The notes beneath the pieces are model-generated. The model worked only from the letters and a program-made list of their open reading frames with translations, made no database searches and was not told the origin of the DNA. Shown here one piece after another: positions 8,877 to 16,103 of a stretch of DNA of 64,000 nt. The stretch covers positions 4,240,501 through 4,304,500 of the forward strand of contig NZ_CP015583.1 in the NCBI RefSeq assembly GCF_001941945.1, in the 5' to 3' direction. The position numbers and the translations under genes were made by a program. The DNA is from Roseomonas gilardii (GTDB taxonomy: Bacteria; Pseudomonadota; Alphaproteobacteria; Acetobacterales; Acetobacteraceae). Within the stretch, counting starts at the first letter, position 1; each line of letters opens with the position of its first letter.

Positions 8877-8972
8877 CCCGCGAAGGGCGAGGCCGGAACG
8901 GAAGCCGTGTCAGGCTCTGGCAAAACGGGCCGCGCCCTGGCCGGCCCGGCGGGGGCGCCGTGCCATGCGGGT

Positions 8973-9662
8973 TCAGCCCTCGATCGCCCGGCCGGCCCGG
9001 TGGCGCCGCAGCAGCCACCAGCCGAGCAGGGCGGAAAGCGCGAAGAGCCCCACGCCCAGGGCGATCTGGGTGCCCTGGTTCACCGCCACGCCCTCGCCCA
9101 GCAGCACGAAGACCGCCGTCTGCGGGACGTAGCCGATGGCCGAGCCAAGCAGGAAGGGGCCCGCCGCGACGCCGGACAGGCCGGCCAGCAGGTTGAGGGC
9201 GAGATTGTTGCCGACGGGCAGCAGGCGCAGCGCCAGGGTGGCACCGAAGGGCGAGCCCGCGAGCACGTCGTGCACCGGCTTGAGGCGCCGGCCGAAGCGC
9301 CCGGCCAGCCGCCGTGCCGCCCATTCCCGCCCGATCACCCGGGCCCAGCCATAGCCCAGGGCGCAGCCCAGCACCTGGGCCAGCATGGAGAGGCCGCCCC
9401 CCGCCAGGGCGCCGAAGGCACTGCCGCCGAGGAAGGCCACGGCCTGGCGCGGGGCGCCGACGGCGGTGGCGACGGCACCGACCAGCACGAAGAGGGTTTC
9501 CGCCCAGAGGCCGCCGCCGCGCATCTGGGCGCTCATGAAGGCGATGCCGTGGTCCTCGCCCAGCTCGCGCAGCACCCAGCCGGCCAAAGCGAGGCCCAGG
9601 GCCAGCAGCAGCAGGCGGAAGACGGAGCGCAGCGGGCCGCGCGAGCGGTCGGGCAGTGTCAC
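8973..9662 (-). CDS. TVP38/TMEM64 (DedA-like, VTT domain) membrane protein
   Basis: 229 residues, about five to six membrane segments. The central block contains GGSAFGALAGG and RLLPVGNNLALNLLAGLSG followed by FLLGSAIGYVPQTAVFVLLG, matching the conserved re-entrant region of the VTT (SNARE-associated) family. These proteins act in envelope homeostasis or lipid movement, but the substrate here is unknown. The GTG at 9662 is chosen as start because it overlaps the stop of the upstream glycosyltransferase in a GTGA arrangement; the frame upstream of it is proline/alanine-rich noise. The coupling suggests the two proteins work on the same lipid-linked pathway. Confidence 0.85.
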   Translation of the reverse strand: MTLPDRSRGPLRSVFRLLLLALGLALAGWVLRELGEDHGIAFMSAQMRGGGLWAETLFVLVGAVATAVGAPRQAVAFLGGSAFGALAGGGLSMLAQVLGCALGYGWARVIGREWAARRLAGRFGRRLKPVHDVLAGSPFGATLALRLLPVGNNLALNLLAGLSGVAAGPFLLGSAIGYVPQTAVFVLLGEGVAVNQGTQIALGVGLFALSALLGWWLLRRHRAGRAIEG

Positions 9663-10510
9663 GGCTGCGCGGGGGCGGCCGGAGGCGGCGCGGGTTCCGC
9701 CGGCGTGGCGGGCAGCGGTGCTGCATGGGCCACCTGAGGGCGCTTCCAGCGCCGCTGCAGCCACATCACGCCCAGCAGGTCCACGATCCCCACCGCCAGC
9801 CGGTCCAGCGTGCCGTAGTTGGAGACGCCGCGCGTCCGGGGGCGGTGGTTCACCGGCTCGCTCACCACGCGGCCGCCCTGGCGGATGGTCAGGGCGGGCA
9901 GGAAGCGGTGCATGTGGTCGAAGGGCGGCAGCTCCAGGAAAAGCGCACGGGGGAAGACCTTCAGCCCGCAGCCGGTGTCCGGGGTGGCGTCGCCCAGCAG
10001 GCGGGCGCGGACGCGGTTGGCGATGCGGCTGCTCAGCCGCTTCACCGCCGTGTCCTTGCGGGTGGTGCGCCAGCCGGCGACCAGCACCGCCTGTCCCGGC
10101 AGGCCTTCCGCCGGGTTCTCCTGCCGCGCCCTGGCCCAGAGCTTCGGGATGTCGGCCGGGTCGTTCTGGCCGTCGCCGTCCAGCGTGGCGATCCAGGGGG
10201 CGCGGGCGTGGCGCACGCCGGTCACCACCCCGGCGGACTGGCCGCAGGAGCGGGCATGACTGATCCGCCGCACCGCGAGGCCCGAGGCGGCGGCGGCGTC
10301 GATCCGGGCCGCCGTGTCGTCGGAGGAGCCGTCGTCCACGCAGAGGATCTCGTGCGGCACGCCGGCCAGGGCGGCCGCGATCTCGGCCGCCAGCGGGGCG
10401 ACGTTCGGACCCTCGTTGCGCATGGGGACCACCACGGAAATGGCGGGGGCCGGGCCCGGCGGGAGGCCAATCGGGAAGCCGGTCGGCGCGGCGGAGGGGC
10501 TGGCGGTCAT
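9659..10510 (-). CDS. Family 2 glycosyltransferase (dolichyl/undecaprenyl-phosphate sugar transferase-like)
   Basis: About 283 residues from the ATG at 10510; an ATG at 10552 is possible but would leave only about 50 bases to the divergent ctaA. The GT-A nucleotide-binding parts are clear: ISVVVPMRNEGPNV, CVDDGSSDDT and the metal-binding TLDGDGQNDP. DTGCGLKVFPR and the RTRGVSNYG stretch match DPM1/ArnC-like enzymes that load a sugar onto a polyprenyl phosphate. A C-terminal alanine/proline-rich tail follows. No clear C-terminal membrane pair is present. Its stop overlaps the start of the TVP38-family gene. The sugar is unknown. Confidence 0.88.
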   Translation of the reverse strand: MTASPSAAPTGFPIGLPPGPAPAISVVVPMRNEGPNVAPLAAEIAAALAGVPHEILCVDDGSSDDTAARIDAAAASGLAVRRISHARSCGQSAGVVTGVRHARAPWIATLDGDGQNDPADIPKLWARARQENPAEGLPGQAVLVAGWRTTRKDTAVKRLSSRIANRVRARLLGDATPDTGCGLKVFPRALFLELPPFDHMHRFLPALTIRQGGRVVSEPVNHRPRTRGVSNYGTLDRLAVGIVDLLGVMWLQRRWKRPQVAHAAPLPATPAEPAPPPAAPAQP

Positions 10511-10603
10511 CGCGGGGGCGGCCCTGGGATTGGCGTTTTGAGCCGGGGACATGGGGGCTGCGGCCTAGCAGGGGGTCGGCACGCGGTCCAGGGGAAGACT
10601 ATA

Positions 10604-11737
10604 ATGGCCGCCATGCCCTTCGATCCGCACGCCCCGTCCCGCGAGGACGTCCTGGCCCGGAACCGCCGCGCCGTCGCCCTCTGGCTGATCCTGGTCGCCG
10701 CCATGGTCTGGGTCATGGTGGCGCTCGGCGGCGCCACGCGCCTGACCGGTTCCGGCCTGTCCATCATGGAATGGGCGCCGGTCCGCGGCATCCTGCCGCC
10801 GCTGAGCGAGGCGGAGTGGCAGCGCCTCTACGACCTCTACCGCACCATCCCCCAATACGAGCTGGTGAACCAGGGCTTCGGGCTGGCGGGGTTCAAGGGG
10901 ATCTTCTGGCTGGAATGGACCCACCGCTTCTGGGGGCGGATGATCGGGCTGGTCTTCGCCGGCGGGCTGATCTGGTTCTGGGCGCGGGGGCGCATCCCCG
11001 CCGGGCTGGGCGGGCGGCTGCTGCTGCTGCTGGCGCTGGGCGGGCTGCAGGGGGCGGTGGGCTGGTTCATGGTGGCCTCGGGCTTCGAGGCCGACCGTAC
11101 CGCCGTCTCCCCCTGGCGGCTGGTGATCCATCTGGCGCTGGCGCTGGTGCTCTATGCGGTGCTGGCCTGGACCGCGCTGGGGCTGCTGCATCCGGAACGC
11201 AAGGCGCCGGGGGGCGGGCGGGTGCTGCGGCGTCTCGCCCATGCCACGGCGGGGCTGGCCGGGCTGACCATGCTGGCCGGCGGCTTCGTGGCCGGGATCA
11301 AGGCGGGGTTCGACTACAACACCTTCCCGCTCATGGCGGGCCAGTGGGTGCCGGACGGCTACCTCTTTCTCTCGCCCGCCTGGAGGAACCTGTTCGAGAA
11401 CGTGGCCTCGGTGCAGTTCAACCACCGGCTGCTGGCCACGTTCACCGGCCTGCTGGCCATCGCCACCGCCTGGTACGGGCTTTCCACCCTGCCGCGCGAC
11501 ACGGCCGGGGCGCGGCGCGCGCGCTGGTGGATCGGCGCCCTGGCCCTGGCCACGCTGGCGCAGTACGCGCTGGGGGTGGCGGCGCTGGTGAACGTGGTGC
11601 CGGCCTGGCTCGGCACGCTGCATCAGGCCATGGCGGTGGGGGTGCTGACCGCCGCGCTCGGCACGCTGCATGCCCTGCGCCGCCCGCCCGGCGGCGCGGC
11701 GGAAGGCGGGCCGACCCCTACGCGACAGGCGATGTGA
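10604..11737 (+). CDS. ctaA: Heme A synthase (COX15/CtaA)
   Basis: 377 residues with eight hydrophobic segments. It oxidises the C8 methyl of heme O to give heme A for the aa3 oxidase encoded at 25.8-33 kb. Visible hallmarks are GGATRLTGSGLSIMEWAPV after the first segment, EWTHRFWGRMIG with a heme-ligand His, and the second-half repeats VNFNHR-like QFNHRLLATF and LGTLHQAMAV. An alternative ATG at 10613 is equally in frame. It is split from the main oxidase cluster by 15 kb. Its stop overlaps the start of the histidine kinase (TGATG). Confidence 0.95.
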   Translation: MAAMPFDPHAPSREDVLARNRRAVALWLILVAAMVWVMVALGGATRLTGSGLSIMEWAPVRGILPPLSEAEWQRLYDLYRTIPQYELVNQGFGLAGFKGIFWLEWTHRFWGRMIGLVFAGGLIWFWARGRIPAGLGGRLLLLLALGGLQGAVGWFMVASGFEADRTAVSPWRLVIHLALALVLYAVLAWTALGLLHPERKAPGGGRVLRRLAHATAGLAGLTMLAGGFVAGIKAGFDYNTFPLMAGQWVPDGYLFLSPAWRNLFENVASVQFNHRLLATFTGLLAIATAWYGLSTLPRDTAGARRARWWIGALALATLAQYALGVAALVNVVPAWLGTLHQAMAVGVLTAALGTLHALRRPPGGAAEGGPTPTRQAM

Positions 11738-14226
11738 TGGCCCCGGGCCCGGGAGGCGTGCCGGTGGCCGACCCCGTGGCCACCCCCGTGGCGGCTCTGG
11801 CGCTGCTGGAGAACCTGGCGGTCGGCCTGCTGGTGGTCGATGCGCGGGACCGTCTGAGCTTCGTGAACCGGGCCTTCCTGGACCTGTCCGGCCTGCCGCC
11901 CGAGGCCCTCACCCCCGGCATGCCGGTGACCGGGATTCGCCGGGTGCTGGCCTATCGCGGCTTCTACGGTGCCGGCGATCCGGAGGAACGGGCCCGGGCG
12001 GTCGGACAGATCGACCATTCCCGCCCGCAACGGCGTCTGTTCCATACGATGTGGGGGCAGTGGCTGCAGATCTGCACCCATCCCCTGCCGGACGGGTCGC
12101 GGGTCAACATCGTCACGGACATGACCGCGGTCCGCCGCGCCGAGGCGATGGCGCAGGACCACAGCCGGGTGCTGGACGACCTGCTGCAGCATCTGGGGGC
12201 CGGGGTGGCGCTCTATGGCGCCGATGGGCGGCTGCGCTGGTCGAACCGGGCCTATGCGGCGCTGAACGGGCTCGTGCCCGGGGCAGTGCGGGAGGGGATG
12301 AGCTTCCTGGAGGTGCTGCGCCTGATGGAGGCGCAGGGCGAGTTCGAGAACCTGGAGGAGGACGACTACCCCGCCCGCTGCGTGGCCGGGGCCCGCCATC
12401 TGCCCTTCAGCGACCAGCGCGAGAGGCCGGGCGGGCAGGTGCTGCGCATCCGGCGCCGGCCCTTCGGCGATGGCGGCATGCTGGTGGAAGTGGACGACGT
12501 CACCGCCCTGCGCCGGGCCGAGGTCGTGGCGAGCCACCGGGCGGCCATGCTGGACGGCATCCTGTCCGCCCTGCCGCAGGGCGTGCTGGTCTATGGGCCG
12601 GACCAGCGCATCTCGCTGGTCAACGAATCCTTCCGTCAGGCCATGCCGGACATGGACTACCGGGTCGGGGACCCCTTGGCCGAGATCATCGCGCGCCACG
12701 GCGCGGCGGGGGACAGGAGCGAGCCTCCGGGGGCCATTATGCTGGCCTCCGCCGAGATCTGGCAGCAGAACCAGAGCAAGAGCTACACGCTGCACCGGCA
12801 TGACGGGCGGGTCTTCGACATCCACGCCTCCACCCTGCCGGATCTGGGGCGGGTGGCGGTCTTCACCGACGTCACCAGGCGCCACCGGGCCGAGGCGGAG
12901 GCGCGGCAGCAGGAGGAACTGCTCCGCACCACGCTGGACCACCTGCGCTACGGCATGGCGATCTTCAACCGGCAGGGGCGGCTCGTCGCCTCGAACCCGC
13001 TGACGGCCCGGCTCTGTGGGCTGCGGCCCGAGCAGGTGGTGCTGGGCACCCATGTGGACGAGTTGCTGCACGACCAGATCGCGCGCGGCGAGTTCGGCCC
13101 GCCTGGGGCGGGGGCGGACGCGCTGATCCGCCGTGCCGCCGCCACGCCGCGATCCGGCCCTGGGCGCTATGTCCGCACCCGCGCGGACGGGACGGTGGTG
13201 GAGATCACCACGGACCTCACCCCCGATGGCGGCTTCGTGCGGACCTTCGTGGACATCACCGAGCGGCACCGCGCCAGCGCCGAGCTGGCCGCGGCGCGCG
13301 ACGCCGCCGAGGCCGCGCACCGGGCCCAGGCAAGATTCCTGGCCAATATGAGCCATGAGCTGCGCACCCCGCTCAACGCGGTGATCGGCTTCTCGGAAGC
13401 GCTGCTGGACGGGTTGGGCAGCCAGGCGGGCAGGGATCGGGCAGACAGGGATCGGGCGGGCAGGGGCCCGGAGGCAGGTCCGCTGGAGCCCGGGGCGGGG
13501 CGGGAGCTGGAGGATCTGGCCACGCGGCATCTCTTCCTGGTCGCCATCCACGATGCCGGCCGGCACCTGCTGGGGCTGATCGACGATCTGCTGGACACCG
13601 CCCGCACCGATGCCGCCGAGCGGGCCGTGGAACTGCGGCCCGTGGAGCCGGGGCCGCTGCTGCGCGAGGCGCACCGCATCCTGCTGGGCGCCGCGCGGCG
13701 TGGCGGCACCGATCTGGTGCTGGACCTGCCCGATGCCTTGCCGCCGGTGCAGGCCGATGCCCGGCGGTTGCGCCAGGTGCTGCTGAACCTCATCTCCAAT
13801 GCGGTGAAGTTCACCCCGGCGGGGGGGCGGATCACGCTGGCTGCCCGTCTCCTTCCCAGGGAACCGCTTTCCGGGAGGCTCCCGGCCGGTGGGGCGGCGG
13901 AAGGGGAGGCGGCGATGGAGATCAGCGTCACGGACACCGGCATCGGCATGGCGCAGGAGGACATCCCCCGCGCCTTTGAGCCCTTCACCCAGCTGGAGGA
14001 CGGTCATGCCCGGCGCTATGGCGGCTCCGGGCTCGGCCTGCACCTCGCCCGCACGCTGAGCGAAAGCATGGGCATGCGGCTGCGGCTGGACAGCGCCGCC
14101 GGGCAGGGCACCACCGCCCGGCTGCTGATCCCCCTGTCCGGTGGGGAGGCGCCCCGCCCCCGGCCGGGCGGCGAGGCCGGGACCGCCACCGACCCCGCCG
14201 GACCCTTTTCGGAGACCACGCCATGA
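11737..14226 (+). CDS. Orphan sensor histidine kinase with four PAS-like domains
   Basis: 829 residues, no membrane segment, so cytoplasmic. Four PAS-like units run from about residue 20 to 510, each ending in a DDVTALRRAE or DITERHRA-type linker. The H box FLANMSHELRTPLNAV has its phospho-accepting His near residue 540, the N box LISNAVKFTPAGG lies near 685, the G1 DTGIGM near 733 and G2 GGSGLGLHLAR near 761. An arginine/glycine-rich insert of about 30 residues (from residue 562) splits the dimerisation hairpin. No response regulator is adjacent. It overlaps ctaA upstream (TGATG) and tldD downstream (ATGA), so it is translated with them. The sensed signal is unknown; PAS domains often bind small ligands or heme. 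Confidence 0.9.
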   Translation: MAPGPGGVPVADPVATPVAALALLENLAVGLLVVDARDRLSFVNRAFLDLSGLPPEALTPGMPVTGIRRVLAYRGFYGAGDPEERARAVGQIDHSRPQRRLFHTMWGQWLQICTHPLPDGSRVNIVTDMTAVRRAEAMAQDHSRVLDDLLQHLGAGVALYGADGRLRWSNRAYAALNGLVPGAVREGMSFLEVLRLMEAQGEFENLEEDDYPARCVAGARHLPFSDQRERPGGQVLRIRRRPFGDGGMLVEVDDVTALRRAEVVASHRAAMLDGILSALPQGVLVYGPDQRISLVNESFRQAMPDMDYRVGDPLAEIIARHGAAGDRSEPPGAIMLASAEIWQQNQSKSYTLHRHDGRVFDIHASTLPDLGRVAVFTDVTRRHRAEAEARQQEELLRTTLDHLRYGMAIFNRQGRLVASNPLTARLCGLRPEQVVLGTHVDELLHDQIARGEFGPPGAGADALIRRAAATPRSGPGRYVRTRADGTVVEITTDLTPDGGFVRTFVDITERHRASAELAAARDAAEAAHRAQARFLANMSHELRTPLNAVIGFSEALLDGLGSQAGRDRADRDRAGRGPEAGPLEPGAGRELEDLATRHLFLVAIHDAGRHLLGLIDDLLDTARTDAAERAVELRPVEPGPLLREAHRILLGAARRGGTDLVLDLPDALPPVQADARRLRQVLLNLISNAVKFTPAGGRITLAARLLPREPLSGRLPAGGAAEGEAAMEISVTDTGIGMAQEDIPRAFEPFTQLEDGHARRYGGSGLGLHLARTLSESMGMRLRLDSAAGQGTTARLLIPLSGGEAPRPRPGGEAGTATDPAGPFSETTP
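13431..13467 (+). repeat. Short tandem repeat inside the kinase gene
   Basis: The 12-base unit CAGGGATCGGGC occurs at 13431-13442 and 13446-13457, with a partial third copy from 13461, a 15-base period. It encodes part of the Arg/Asp/Gly-rich insert in the HisKA hairpin and looks like recent in-frame slippage. Confidence 0.8.
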
Positions 14227-15662
14227 GCGCCGCCACCGATGCCATGGCCGCCACCGAGCGGCTGTTCTTCCGCGACCTCGACCCGAACCGGGCGGCGCGC
14301 ATCGTCGCCGATGCCCTGGCCGGGGCGGAGGATGGGGAACTCTTCCTCGAATACCGGGAAAGCGAGGCGATCAGCCTCGACGACGGGCGCATCCGCGCGG
14401 CCAGCTTCGACACGTCCCAGGGCTTCGGCCTGCGCGCGGTGCGTGGGGAGGGGGCGGCCTATGCCCATGCCGGGGAGATCGGCGAGGCGGCACTGAAGCG
14501 GGCCGCCGAGGCGGTGCGCGGCCTGCCGGGGGAGGGCATGGCCGCGCTGTCGGAGGCGCCGCGCCGCACCAATGCCCGGCTCTACGATAGCGCCAACCCG
14601 CTTGCCGCCATGGGCTTCGCCGAAAAGACCGCGCTGCTGGCCGCCATCGACGCCTATGCCCGCGGCCGCGACGCGCGGGTGCGGCAGGTGATGGCAACGA
14701 TCAGCGGCGAATGGCAGGCGGTGCGCATCCTGCGCCCCGGCGGGCCAGGCGTGGCGGACCTGCGGCCGCTGGTGCGGCTGAGCGTCGCCGTGGTGGTGGA
14801 GGATGGCGGGCGGCGCGAGACGGGCTCCTTCGGCACCGGCGGCCGCTTCGCCTATGACCGCGTGCTGAACGAGGCGACGTGGAAGGCCGCCGTGGACGAG
14901 GCGTTGCGCCAGGCGCTCGTGAACCTCGACAGCCGTCCGGCGCCGGCCGGGGAAACGACCGTGGTGCTCGGCCCCGGCTGGCCCGGCATCCTGCTGCACG
15001 AGGCGATCGGCCATGGGCTGGAGGGCGATTTCAATCGCAAGGGCACCTCCGCCTTCGCCGGGCTGATGGGGCAGCGGATCGCGGCGCCCGGCGTGACAGT
15101 GGTGGATGACGGCACCATCCCGGACCGGCGCGGCTCGCTGACCGTGGACGACGAGGGCACGCCGACCTCCCGCACCGTGATGATCGAGGACGGCATCCTG
15201 GTGGGCTTCATTCAGGACCGGCAGAATGCCCGGCTGATGGGCGTGGCGCCGACCGGCAACGGGCGCCGCGAATCCCACGCCCATATCCCCATGCCGCGCA
15301 TGACCAACACGGTGATGACGGGCGGGGCGCATGCGCCGGAGGACATCATCCGCTCGGTGAAGCGCGGGCTCTACGCGGTGAATTTCGGCGGCGGGCAGGT
15401 GGACATCACCTCGGGCAAGTTCGTCTTCTCCGCCTCCGAGGCCTATCTGATCGAGGATGGGCGCATCACTGCCCCGGTGAAGGGCGCCACGCTGATCGGC
15501 AGCGGCGCCGATGCGCTGACCCGCATCAGCATGGTCGGCAACGACTTCGGCATGGACCCGGGGATCGGCACCTGCGGCAAGGAAGGGCAGGGCGTGCCGG
15601 TGGGCGTCGGCCAGCCGACGCTGCGCCTCGACGGGCTGACGGTGGGCGGCACGGCGGTGTGA
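14223..15662 (+). CDS. tldD: Metalloprotease TldD
   Basis: 479 residues, normal length. TldD forms a heterodimer with TldE/PmbA and cleaves unfolded or modified peptides. The zinc motif HExxxH appears as LLHEAIGHGLEGDFN near residue 259. The C-terminal part includes SGKFVFSASEAYLIEDG and FGMDPGIGTCGKEGQGVPVG, a conserved end of the family. No pmbA partner is in the window. The start overlaps the kinase stop by four bases (ATGA). Repeat copy C begins 15 bases behind the stop. Confidence 0.96.
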   Translation: MSAATDAMAATERLFFRDLDPNRAARIVADALAGAEDGELFLEYRESEAISLDDGRIRAASFDTSQGFGLRAVRGEGAAYAHAGEIGEAALKRAAEAVRGLPGEGMAALSEAPRRTNARLYDSANPLAAMGFAEKTALLAAIDAYARGRDARVRQVMATISGEWQAVRILRPGGPGVADLRPLVRLSVAVVVEDGGRRETGSFGTGGRFAYDRVLNEATWKAAVDEALRQALVNLDSRPAPAGETTVVLGPGWPGILLHEAIGHGLEGDFNRKGTSAFAGLMGQRIAAPGVTVVDDGTIPDRRGSLTVDDEGTPTSRTVMIEDGILVGFIQDRQNARLMGVAPTGNGRRESHAHIPMPRMTNTVMTGGAHAPEDIIRSVKRGLYAVNFGGGQVDITSGKFVFSASEAYLIEDGRITAPVKGATLIGSGADALTRISMVGNDFGMDPGIGTCGKEGQGVPVGVGQPTLRLDGLTVGGTAV

Positions 15663-15676
15663 TGTTTGCGCCCGTG

Positions 15677-15985
15677 GCCCGGGGGGAAGGCTCCGCCTTC
15701 GCCCCCGTAGCCCCCCATCCGCCAGGACGCTGCGCGCCCTGGACCCCGTTCGCTGGCCCCCGCTGACGCCGGATCGCGCCGGAGAGCCATGCTCTCCGGC
15801 GACCGCGGGTGCCGACAGCGCAGACAGGTGTCTTTTCTTCATTTCGGGAGCCCTGCCGATCCACCTGCTCCCAGAGATGGGGCGTCAGGCTGACGGCCAC
15901 CACGCGGAGCCAACTCAAGCCCGGGGTCCGGGGACCGGCTTCGGTCCCCGGCGGAGAGGGTGTGGGAGAGGCGGCGCCTCTCCCA
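15677..15985 (+). repeat. Dispersed palindromic intergenic element, copy C
   Basis: About 309 bases starting 15 bases behind tldD. It has the GGGGGGAAGGC start hairpin, a CGCCGGAGAGC/GCTCTCCGGCG stem with CAT loop near 15777-15801, the GGGGACCG/CGGTCCCC hairpin near 15930-15948, and an end hairpin whose two arms are GTGGGAGAGGC and GCCTCTCCCAC, a perfect 11-base stem. The outer G-T-G of this stem is unique to this copy and is matched by C-A-C on the other arm. Confidence 0.85.
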
Positions 15986-16103
15986 CGAAGGGGGCCACGA
16001 GGAACGCCATCCCCGGATGAAGCAGCTGTCATCGCGCCCGGCGGCAACCGCGCCCCGGCTCCACCGGTTCTTCTGTCACCGGCTGGGCGCGGAGGGCTTT
16101 CTC

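Noticed and set aside
10771-11736. N-terminal extension of the histidine kinase frame upstream of 11737
   Set aside because: It overlaps ctaA out of frame and reads as Gly/Arg/Ala-rich sequence without a domain. The ATG at 11737 in a TGATG overlap fits better.
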